64,000 nt of DNA from Hemerocallis citrina (Eukaryota > Streptophyta > Magnoliopsida > Asparagales > Asphodelaceae): positions 34,913,565 to 34,977,564 of the forward strand of contig CM030362.1 in the NCBI GenBank assembly GCA_017893485.1, read 5' to 3'. A program made the translations under genes and the position numbers. The notes under the pieces were generated by a model, which did not search any database, had not been told where the DNA came from, and saw nothing but the letters and a program-made list of their open reading frames with translations. This document shows positions 53,730 to 62,356 of this stretch, one piece after another (the first letter of the stretch is position 1; every line of letters begins with the position of its first letter).

Positions 53730-56700
53730 ATGGCCTCCAAAGGCAAGGGGGCTGCGTCCTCCGTCAACCGACGAGACACACTCCCATCAAATACCAACGC
53801 CGGGCCGCGCACATCAAAGCATAGGGCCTCCCGTCAGGGATCCCAGCGGGCCCCCACTCCTCCAATCCAACCTGACCTTCGAGGAATAATCTCCAGTCGG
53901 CACGCTGACCGTAGTAGGGAAAGGGCCGCTTCCAACTCGGCCCCGAACCGTCCTAGGCCACCGCCGGAAGAACGAAGGCCAGCACTCAGCCGAGTCGAGA
54001 GGCAACCTCTGGTCCAGCCGGCCCGAGCTGAGGGAGCTCCTGTTACTCAGCAGGAGTTTCAGGACTTCCGAAGGGAAATCCTTGGGGCTCTCCAACGGGC
54101 CCCCAGGGAGGAAGCACGCCGTTCTCAAACCAGGTTAGACGCTGAGGCCAGCGTCTCGCGCTCCTCAACAATCCAGCCCGACGCCGAAGACATGCTCCTG
54201 AGGCGCCTCCAAGAAATGGAGGACCGAATCGATCACATGGGCGACGGTGTCGGAGCCGGTCAGGGGTACAAACCTGTCCGACCCCCCTTTTCCGCCCTCA
54301 TTATCCAAGCAGAAATTCCTCGGAACTTCCGACCCCCACAGTTCGAGACCTATAACGGCGAAGGGGATCCTGCTGATCACATGGAGGGTTTCAAAACCCT
54401 CATGATGATTCACAGCGCATCGGATCCTCTGCTGTGCCGAGCTTTTCCGGCCACCCTTCGGGGTCCGGCTCGTGAGTGGTTCTCAAAACTCGCCCCCGGC
54501 TCCATTTACTCCTTTGATCAACTGGAAGGCAATTTCCTCGCCCATTTTGTAACCAGCCGGAAGGCCGAAAGAACGAGCGCCTCTTTACTTGGGCTCAAAC
54601 AGGAAGGGGGGGAATCACTCAGGGCGTTTGTCCGGAGATTCACGGCGGAAGCGAGGTCAGTCTCCTCTCTCGATCCGGGCGTCGCCTCCGCGGCATTTCG
54701 GCACAACGTCCGTCATGGACAGCTGAAAGCTTCTCTGGCAAAGAAGCCCCCGATCGATTTTCTCGACCTCCTCAACCGAGTCGAGAAGTACATCAGGGCA
54801 GAGGAAGCCCTAAACCCCGACGAATCCAGGGAAGCACTCGGAAAAGGGAAACGGAAGGCCGAGGAAGTCGAGCCTTCGAAAAAGGCCCCAAGGGATGGGA
54901 GCACCATGAAGAAGGTACCGCCGGTTCCTCGCTTCGAAAGGTATACCCCGCTCACACAAAATGTGTCCTCCATACTCCTTGCGATCGAAGACAGAGACCT
55001 CGTTCAGTACCCCCCTCGGCCGTCCAACAACACTAGCAAGAAAAGGGATCAGCGGTTCTACTGCCGCTTCCACCGAGACAACGGGCACGACACAGATCAC
55101 TGCCGTGCCCTGAAAGATGAAATCGAGGCACTGATCCAGCGAGGATACCTCCGGGAGTATAAGAGAGATGACGCTCGGTTGCAAAAGGACACGAGGAACA
55201 GGAGAACCTCACCTCCTCCTCGAGCTCCCCTACAACTCCCCAGACAAGAGCAGGAGCTGGAAGAACCGGACGACCAACCCATACTGCACTGCGTCCACGG
55301 AGGGCCCATGGGAGGGGATTCTAACACCTCCCGTAAGGCGTTCATCCGGGACGTTAACGCCGTCCAAGGGCCTCTCACTCCTCAAATCCAACCACTCCCC
55401 GTCTCCTTCTCGGGTGACGACCTGGAGGGGGTTCGGCTCCCACACTGCGACGCTCTCGTAATCAATCTCAGCATGGCAAACTTTGATGCTCGGCGGATCC
55501 TGGTAGACAACGGGAGCTCGGTCAACATTCTGTTCCTCGATGCTTTCGAGAACCTAAAGCTCCCCCGAAGCAGACTGAAGCCGGCCGGATACACCCTGCA
55601 CGGATTTTCTGGAGTACCGGTGACAATCGAGGGGATCGTCACACTGGATGTCACGGCGGGCACGGCTCCGAATCGGAGAACCGAGTCGATGGACTTCATG
55701 GTTGTCAACATCAAGGCAGCCTATAATGCCATACTCGGCCGACCGGGCCTATGCTCCCTCCAGGCTGTTCCCTCGGCCTACCACCAGAAGATGAAGTTCC
55801 CCACCAGTACCGGTGTAGGAGTGGTCCGAGGGAATCAAGAAGCCGCTCGCTCCTGTTATATGACAGCAATAGGAAGCGGAGTGCTCCCCCTCGACGCCGT
55901 GGAAATGCAGCCTCAAAGGACCCAGCCAGAGCCAGAGTCGGCAGACGAGCTGGAGGATGTCTCCTTCGAGGCAGAGGATTCATCGAAACAATTTCGAATA
56001 AGCCGCTCCCTCGCACCTCGCCTCAAGTCCGACCTCATCGCCTGCATCCGGCGCAATGTCGATCTGTTTGCTTGGAAGCCCTCTGACATGCCAGGAATTT
56101 CCGAGGAACTCATCATGCATAAACTCAGCGTGATCCCCGGCTCGAGACCAGTGGTACAGAAGCGACGCAAGTTCGCGCCAGAGCGACAACAGGCGGTTAA
56201 TACAGAGGTCGATAAACTCCTTGCCGCGCGCTTCATCCAGGAGGTCAGCTACCCCGAGTGGTTGGCAAACGTCGTCATGGTGAAAAAGGCGAGCGGGAGC
56301 TGGAGGATCTGCATTGATTTCACGGATCTTAACAAGGCATGCCCGAAGGACCCATTCCCCCTTCCCAGGATCGACGCTCTCGTCGATGCAACATCGGGTC
56401 ACGAGCTCCTATCCTTCATGGACGCGTTTTCAGGCTACAACCAGATCCGCATGTTCCCTCCCGACATCGCCAAGACGTCCTTCGTCACGGACCAGGGGCT
56501 CTATTGCTACAGAGTCATGCCCTTCGGGCTGAAGAACGCCGGGGCCACATACCAGAGGCTCGTCAACAGGGTCTTCAAGGAACAGATCGGGCGCAATATA
56601 GAAGTGTATGTGGATGACACACTCGTCAAGAGCCGGCGGGGAGAGAATCACGTCTCCGATCTGGAGGAGGCCTTTGGGGTACTTCGGACACATAACATGA

Positions 56701-59174
56701 GGCTTAACCCGAGCAAATGCGCCTTCGGCGTCTCCGCGGGAAAGTTTCTTGGGTTCATTATCAGCCAAAGGGGAATCGAAGCGAACCCCGAAAAGATCCA
56801 AGCAATCCTGGACATGGCCCCTCCGAGGAACATCAAAGAAGTCCAACGACTGACTGGGAGACTGGCGGCCATCGGCCGTTTCCTCTCCAAGTCCGGAGAG
56901 AAGTCTCTTCCCTTCTTCAAAGCCCTGCGAGGCACCGACGGGTTCGAGTGGGGAGTACAGCAGCAAGAGGCCTTCGCCCAGTTAAAGGAATACCTCGCGA
57001 ACCCCCCTCTTCTCAGCAAGCCCGAACCAGGAGAGCCACTCTGGCTCTACCTATCAGCCTCGGAGAAGGTGCTCAGCGCCGTTCTCGTTCGGGAGGAAGA
57101 GGGATCACAGAAGCCTGTGTACTACGTCAGCAAGGTCCTACTCGATGCCGAGACCAGGTACTCTCGGATGGAGAAAGTAGCGTTCGCCCTGATCATGGCC
57201 TCGCGAAAGCTCCGTCCGTATTTTCAATCTCATTCTGTCCAAGTGCTGACGGACCAACCCCTGAAGGCGGTACTCTACAAACCAGAAAGCTCGGGTCGAC
57301 TCGTGAAATGGTCAATTGAGCTCAGCCAATATGACATTGGCTATCAGCCCAGAACAGCAATCAAGGGGCAGGCGCTCGCAGAGTTCATTACGGAGTGCAC
57401 TATCTCCGAGCACCCTGCAAACACGGAGAGCGACCAGACGTGGGAAGTTTACGTCGATGGTTCCTCCTGCGAGGCAGGCAGCGGAGCAGGCATCATCCTC
57501 CGAGGCCCAGACGGTTTTCTTCTGCAGTATTGCCTCCGCCTCAACTTCCCGGCCTCTAACAACGAGGCCGAATACGAGGCAATGATCGCTGGGCTCACCC
57601 TGGCTCATCAAGCCGGTGCCAAACAGATCAGGGCTTTCAGCGACTCCCAGCTCGTGGTCAACCAGATCACCGGGGAGTACGAGGCCCGAGACGATCGTAT
57701 GGTCCGTTACCGAGGTGTAGTTCAACGCCTACTCTCGTCCTTCGACGAGTCGGCTGTTTTGAGGATCCCTCGGGAGCAGAACGTCCAGGCTGACGCTCTG
57801 TCAAAATTGGCATCCTCTTCCTTCGAAGGTCTCGACCGCACGGTCCTGATCGAGGTCATGCTTAAACCCAGTATAGACATTCCGGAGGTCCTGAGCCTCG
57901 AAGATGGAGAGCCCCCCGAAGACTGGACAACTCCAATTAGACGATTTCTCGTCAAGGGAGAACTCCCGGAAGACCGAGCCGAAGCAAGAAGGGTCCGGGC
58001 CCGAGCGGAAAGGTTCGCAATGATTGACTCAACACTCTTCAAAAGGTCCTACACAACCGCGGATGGACGGCCTTATCTCCGCTGCCTCACTCCCGGCGAA
58101 GCCGAATATGCTCTCAAAGAATTACACGAGGGGATCGGCGGGTGTCACATGGGAAGCCGTTCGCTCGCACGAAAGGCTTTGAACCACGGGTACTACTGGC
58201 CCACCATGCTGCAGGACGCTTTAAATCTCGTCAAGAAATGTGGCCCCTGTCAAAGATTCTCCCCCATCAAGAGGGTTCCCCAAGCAAACCTACGATCCAT
58301 GGCCAGTCTAACCCCCTTTGCAATGTGGGGGATGGATCTGGTAGGCCCTTTTCCCAAGGCGACGGGGCAACGAAAGTTCCTTATAGTTGCCATCGACTAC
58401 TTCACCAAATGGATCGAGGCGGAGCCACTAGTTACGATCACCGAGCAGCAGACTCAACAATTCTTCTGGAAGCACATTATCTGTCGGTTCGGGATCCCCC
58501 AAGTGCTCGTCACGGATAACGGGACCCAGTTTGCAGGCAAGCATTTCCGCAAGTTCTGCGAAGACCTCGGTATCCAACAGCGCTTCTCTTCGGTATGCCA
58601 TCCCCAATCCAACGGACAGGCAGAGAACGCGAACCGTCAGATCCTCGATGGACTCAAGAAGCGTCTCGATAATTCCTCCAAGGGGCTATGGGTCGACGAG
58701 CTGCCGAGCGTTCTCTGGGCCCATCGAACAACAAAAAGGATCCCAACAGGGGAGTCACCCTTCAACTTAACGTACGGCGCTGAGGCCGTCATTCCCTTGG
58801 AAATAGGTATCCCCTCTCCCCGAATTATGGCTTATGACGAAGCAAGCAACTCCATGCAACTGCGAGCAGACCTGGACCTCATTGACGAGGTCAGGGAGAA
58901 GTCATCCATCAGAAGGAACATCTACCAGCAAAGAATCGAGAGGTTCTATAACAAGAAGGTGCGCCCAACAAACATTGCTCTCGGAGATCTTGTCCTCCGG
59001 AAACTGGCGGTATCCAACCCCGGCCAGAAAAGGAAGTTGGCACCAAACTGGGAGGACCCTTATAAGGTTTCGGAGGTCGTACGACCGGGTACCTATCGCC
59101 TGACCAACACCGACGGCAAACCTGTCAAGAGGCCCTGGAATGCGGAACACTTGATTAAGTTCTTAGGAGAATAG
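53730..59174 (+). CDS. Intact Gag-Pol polyprotein (Gag, protease, RT, RNase H, second RNase H, integrase)
   Basis: The single 1,814-aa ORF starts at an ATG 80 bp after the LTR. The Gag core is about 200-330. A Cys/His cluster with C-x2-F-H..GHDTDHC lies near 445-460. The protease has DNGSS at 593-597. Reverse transcriptase spans about 780-1000, with DLNKACPKDPFPLP near 865 and YVDD at 960-963. A gypsy-type RNase H follows (about 1100-1190) and then a second RNase H with VYVDGSS (Asp 1243), SNNEAEYEA and FSDSQLVV, as in Tat elements. Integrase has an HHCC finger near 1465-1510 and D1536, D1596, E1632, i.e. D-x59-D-x35-E. No stop, frameshift or missing catalytic residue was seen, so it may be able to encode active enzymes. 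All domains lie in one frame. Confidence 0.95.
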   Translation: MASKGKGAASSVNRRDTLPSNTNAGPRTSKHRASRQGSQRAPTPPIQPDLRGIISSRHADRSRERAASNSAPNRPRPPPEERRPALSRVERQPLVQPARAEGAPVTQQEFQDFRREILGALQRAPREEARRSQTRLDAEASVSRSSTIQPDAEDMLLRRLQEMEDRIDHMGDGVGAGQGYKPVRPPFSALIIQAEIPRNFRPPQFETYNGEGDPADHMEGFKTLMMIHSASDPLLCRAFPATLRGPAREWFSKLAPGSIYSFDQLEGNFLAHFVTSRKAERTSASLLGLKQEGGESLRAFVRRFTAEARSVSSLDPGVASAAFRHNVRHGQLKASLAKKPPIDFLDLLNRVEKYIRAEEALNPDESREALGKGKRKAEEVEPSKKAPRDGSTMKKVPPVPRFERYTPLTQNVSSILLAIEDRDLVQYPPRPSNNTSKKRDQRFYCRFHRDNGHDTDHCRALKDEIEALIQRGYLREYKRDDARLQKDTRNRRTSPPPRAPLQLPRQEQELEEPDDQPILHCVHGGPMGGDSNTSRKAFIRDVNAVQGPLTPQIQPLPVSFSGDDLEGVRLPHCDALVINLSMANFDARRILVDNGSSVNILFLDAFENLKLPRSRLKPAGYTLHGFSGVPVTIEGIVTLDVTAGTAPNRRTESMDFMVVNIKAAYNAILGRPGLCSLQAVPSAYHQKMKFPTSTGVGVVRGNQEAARSCYMTAIGSGVLPLDAVEMQPQRTQPEPESADELEDVSFEAEDSSKQFRISRSLAPRLKSDLIACIRRNVDLFAWKPSDMPGISEELIMHKLSVIPGSRPVVQKRRKFAPERQQAVNTEVDKLLAARFIQEVSYPEWLANVVMVKKASGSWRICIDFTDLNKACPKDPFPLPRIDALVDATSGHELLSFMDAFSGYNQIRMFPPDIAKTSFVTDQGLYCYRVMPFGLKNAGATYQRLVNRVFKEQIGRNIEVYVDDTLVKSRRGENHVSDLEEAFGVLRTHNMRLNPSKCAFGVSAGKFLGFIISQRGIEANPEKIQAILDMAPPRNIKEVQRLTGRLAAIGRFLSKSGEKSLPFFKALRGTDGFEWGVQQQEAFAQLKEYLANPPLLSKPEPGEPLWLYLSASEKVLSAVLVREEEGSQKPVYYVSKVLLDAETRYSRMEKVAFALIMASRKLRPYFQSHSVQVLTDQPLKAVLYKPESSGRLVKWSIELSQYDIGYQPRTAIKGQALAEFITECTISEHPANTESDQTWEVYVDGSSCEAGSGAGIILRGPDGFLLQYCLRLNFPASNNEAEYEAMIAGLTLAHQAGAKQIRAFSDSQLVVNQITGEYEARDDRMVRYRGVVQRLLSSFDESAVLRIPREQNVQADALSKLASSSFEGLDRTVLIEVMLKPSIDIPEVLSLEDGEPPEDWTTPIRRFLVKGELPEDRAEARRVRARAERFAMIDSTLFKRSYTTADGRPYLRCLTPGEAEYALKELHEGIGGCHMGSRSLARKALNHGYYWPTMLQDALNLVKKCGPCQRFSPIKRVPQANLRSMASLTPFAMWGMDLVGPFPKATGQRKFLIVAIDYFTKWIEAEPLVTITEQQTQQFFWKHIICRFGIPQVLVTDNGTQFAGKHFRKFCEDLGIQQRFSSVCHPQSNGQAENANRQILDGLKKRLDNSSKGLWVDELPSVLWAHRTTKRIPTGESPFNLTYGAEAVIPLEIGIPSPRIMAYDEASNSMQLRADLDLIDEVREKSSIRRNIYQQRIERFYNKKVRPTNIALGDLVLRKLAVSNPGQKRKLAPNWEDPYKVSEVVRPGTYRLTNTDGKPVKRPWNAEHLIKFLGE

Positions 59175-59347
59175 CCTCCATGTGAAATATAATTTTAAAC
59201 GGCACGTTGGGCCTAGTCTTTTGTAAAGTCCTGTAAAAGGCACGTCGTGCCTAGACTTGTCTGTAACAAGCATGTATTGTAAACATCAGCTTTCTTAAAA
59301 CAAGCTTATGACTCCAATTCTTGTAAACAGATAAAGGACCCCTCACA
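59175..59347 (+). other. Pol 3' flank before the repeat arrays
   Basis: A short non-coding stretch with GGCACGT(T/C)G(G/T)GCCTAG(T/A)CTT repeated twice (about 59,200 and 59,239). No gene. Confidence 0.5.
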
Positions 59348-60183
59348 GGCTCGTCACTCGGATAAAATCGCGAGTCCAAGCACGCTTTTCTTACAAGCGT
59401 GGGGCTCGTCACCCGGATAAAATCGCGAGTCCAAGCACGCTTCTCTTACAAGCGTGGGGCTCGTCACCCGGATAAAATCGCGAGTCCAAGCACGCTTCTC
59501 TTACAAGCGTGGGGCTCGTCACCCGGATGAAATCGCGAGCCCAAGCACGCTTCTCTTACAAGCGTGGGGCTCGTCACTCGGATGAAATCGCGAGCCCAAA
59601 CACGCTTCTCTTACAAGCGTAGGGCTCGTCACTCGGATGAAATCGCGAGCCCAAACACGCTTCTCTTACAAGCGTAGGGCTCGTCACTCGGATGAAATCG
59701 CGAGCCCAAACACGCTTCTCTTACAAGCGTAGGGCTCGTCACTCGGATGAAATCGCGAGCCCAAACACGCTTCTCTTACAAGCGTAGGGCTCGTCACTCG
59801 GATGAAATCGCGAGTCCAAACACGCTTCTCTTACAAACGTGGGGCTCGTCACTCGGATGAAATCGCGAGTCCAAACACGCTTCTCTTACAAGCGTGGGGC
59901 TCGTCACCCGGATGAACTCGCGAGTCCAAGCACGCTTTTCTTACAAGCGTGGGGCTCGTCACCCGGATGAAATCGCGAGTCCAAACACGCTTCTCTTACA
60001 AGCGTAGGGCTCGTCACTCGGATGAAATCGCGAGCCCAAACACGCTTCTCTTACAAGCGTAGGGCTCGTCACTCGGATGAAATCGCGAGCCCAAACACGC
60101 TTCTCTTACAAGCGTAGGGCTCGTCACTCGGATGAAATCGCGAGTCCAAGCATGCTTCTCTTACAAGCGTGGGGCTCGTCACG
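59348..60183. repeat. Tandem array, about 15 units of 55 bp, each with two hairpins
   Basis: GGCTCGTCAC recurs every 55 bp from 59,348 to 60,173. Each unit has GGGCTCG...CGAGCCC (or CGAGTCC) and CACGCTT..AAGCGT(G/A), so each can form two stems. Two sequence variants (GAGTCCAAGC and GAGCCCAAAC) form blocks, indicating recent local amplification. Confidence 0.92.
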
Positions 60184-61010
60184 CACCGTCTCTCCATGAG
60201 AACATGTGCAGGAGCTCGGCACTGACCCCGAGCAAAGGCGGGCGTCCCCTCCGGGGGGCACCGCGACCTGAACGCTCGGCGGCGGGGCTAGGCTACGCCT
60301 GCAGTTGTCTTTCTCACCGTTGTGGGGGCTCGGCACCCGTCCCTCGCTCGGTTTGACCTCCTCGGAGGCCATCAACCGAGGCTCGAGGCGACATTCGCCA
60401 GCCACTCCCGCACCGTCTCTCCATGAGAACATGTGCAGGAGCTCGGCACTGACCCCGAGCAAAGGCGGGCGTCCCCTCCGGGGGGCACCGCGACCTGAAC
60501 GCTCGGCGGCGGGGCTAGGCTACGCCTACAGTTGTCTTTCTCACCGTTGTGGGGGCTCGGCACCCGTCCCTCGCTCGGTTTGACCTCCTCGGAGGTCGTC
60601 AACCGAGACTCGAGGCGACATTCGCCAGCCACTCCCGCACCGTCTCTCCATGAGAACATGTGCAGGAGCTCGGCACTGACCCCGAGCAAAGGCGGGCGTC
60701 CCCTCCGGGGGGCACCGCGACCTGAACGCTCGGCGGCGGGGCTAGGCTACGCCTGCAGTTGTCTTTCTCACCGTTGTGGGGGCTCGGCACCCGTCCCTCG
60801 CTCGGTTTGACCTCCTCGGAGGTCGTCAACCGAGACTCGAGGCGACATTCGCCAGCCACTCCCGCACCGTCTCTCCACGAGAACAAGTGCAGAAGCTCGG
60901 CGTTTATCCCGAACAAGGCGGGTGCCCTCTCCGAGGGCGCCGCGACCTTGACACTCGGCGGAGACGCTCGACGCTGCCTTCCGCCTGTTCACTCACCAAG
61001 CGTTGGAAAA
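60184..61010. repeat. Tandem array of 227-bp units (three nearly identical plus one diverged partial)
   Basis: CACCGTCTCTCCATGAGAAC occurs at 60,184, 60,411 and 60,638, and a variant at 60,865, an exact 227-bp step. The first three units differ by a few bases. The fourth diverges after about 50 bp. Repeated open frames across the array are a product of the periodicity. Confidence 0.92.
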
Positions 61011-61089
61011 ATTTTTATTTAAGCTTTGAGGCATCCGCCTTCCGCAGACACCCCGAGCCTTGAGTCGGATTATTAGCCACCCTCTCACC

Positions 61090-61410
61090 CGCGAACAGCT
61101 CGGGGTTTTCGGCTTTTGCCAAAACCTAAACCCCGAACTGTTCGAGGATGGCAGGGAGGCCAAAGACTAGCGACTCTATCTCTCTCGACTCGAACAGATC
61201 AGTCGACCCCTCTGTCGCCCAAGAACAGCTCGGGGTTTACGGCACGGACAAAGTCCAAAACCCCAAATTGTTCCCGGGCGGCGGAAGAGCCACCGAGCTT
61301 CTGAATTCTCCAAACACCCCAAACGATCGGTCGGCCCACCGTTCACCAACGGACAACCCGGGGTCCCATGGCCCTGGCGGCCGGTACCCCGAATTGTTCG
61401 AGGGTGATCG
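61090..61410. repeat. Three about 130-bp hairpin repeats
   Basis: (A)ACAGCTCGGGGTTT...ACCCCGAACTGTTCGAGG at about 61,094, a variant at 61,222 and a third, more diverged, at 61,350. The arms are inverted repeats with a 15-25 base loop. The left-hand copy has the equivalent at 7,500-7,830. Confidence 0.75.
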
Positions 61411-61519
61411 GTATGCCTCCGATCCGGGATGCTCGGAAACATTACCTTTTGTGGACGCCCGCCATGAACAGACATCCGAGTCAAATGACTCACTGATGGA
61501 AAAAAGAGGGGGGGGGCGA

Positions 61520-61526
61520 TTATATA
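61520..61526 (-). promoter_or_regulatory. TATA box of the module downstream of the antisense gene (minus strand)
   Basis: The minus strand reads GGGGGCTATATAATCGCCCC, preceded by two ACGTTTCGCCTTCC motifs (about 61,560-61,620). It matches the left-hand copy at 7,447-7,453 in sequence, position and sense, so transcription from here would run through the arrays antisense to pol. Confidence 0.5.
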
Positions 61527-61780
61527 GCCCCCTGAGGCCTCATTTATTGCACCTGGGAATGGGAAACGGCGGAAGGCGAAACGTCGCCATAAATATGCCT
61601 AGGAAGGCGAAACGTCGCGATTATTGACGAAGTCGCGTCAATTGCGACTTCGGAGGTTTCTCGTCTGCTACACTCGGCATCCGAGGCAATCAGGGCTCCG
61701 AAGAACAAACGATCTTATTCATTACTCATCGCTTACAACTCAATGAATGAAAACGCAAATACAATGAGCTCTCAACTCAC

Positions 61781-62200
61781 TCACTCAGCCGGGAACTCGA
61801 ATTCGGGGCTCCTGTGACGCTCGGCTATCCCAACCAAGGAAGACGTGCCCGCCACCGAGCTCTCCGCATCATCCGGCTGTGTCACAACTAGCGAAGGAGG
61901 CGGCAACCTCCCCGGAGTAGAGTTACTTGCCTCTTCAACAAGACCGGCACCGAGTATGAGCTTCAACTGGCGAATCTCCAATTCTTTCTCTATAACGGCC
62001 TCGCGAAGAGAAGACTCGGAGGCAGACCGCCCGCTAGACGTATCCGAGACCGCCCAGTCCTTCTCAATGACCCACCAGTCCCGGTCGGCTACAATCTTTC
62101 TCAAACGAGCCACCTCTAGTCCGAGCTCTCTAGACTTGTCCAAAAAGTAATTCTTGGCAGCCTCTCGATCCCGAGCCAACTTCCGTTGGCGAGCTAGCCT
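61781..62200 (-). CDS. 3' block of the antisense accessory gene (coiled coil)
   Basis: The open frame runs from a probable acceptor (TTTTTGATAG) at 62,201 to the stop at 61,781. It reads LARDREAAKNYFLDKSREL, EVARLRKIVADRDWW, then VIEKELEIRQLKLILGAG and a polar tail. Heptad-like spacing suggests a coiled coil. The left copy at 6,437-6,829 preserves it, which argues for selection. It lacks an obvious own ATG near the start, so it is more likely a 3' exon than a separate gene. Confidence 0.5.
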   Translation of the reverse strand, partial: RLARQRKLARDREAAKNYFLDKSRELGLEVARLRKIVADRDWWVIEKDWAVSDTSSGRSASESSLREAVIEKELEIRQLKLILGAGLVEEASNSTPGRLPPPSLVVTQPDDAESSVAGTSSLVGIAERHRSPEFEFPAE

Positions 62201-62356
62201 CTATCAAAAAGAAAATACAAGAATCACAAAATGCAAGTGTTGTAAAGTCGGCCCAAAAAATTATATATTTCATTTCATCTCAAAAAGATACAAAATTTGC
62301 GGTGGCCAGTCCGCCGAGGGCATTTACAAAAGGGGGAGAAATAAAAACAAAAACAT

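Noticed and set aside
54165..58042. Minus-strand frames of 80-180 codons across gag-pol
   Set aside because: They are shadows of the intact plus-strand polyprotein in GC-rich sequence.
59348..60183. Regular 55-bp repeats that superficially resemble a CRISPR array
   Set aside because: There are no unique spacers: the whole 55-bp unit repeats. The context is a plant retrotransposon.
60124..60916. Series of similar about 92-105-aa frames on both strands
   Set aside because: They arise from the 227-bp periodicity. Frames on both strands repeat with the unit and show no domain.
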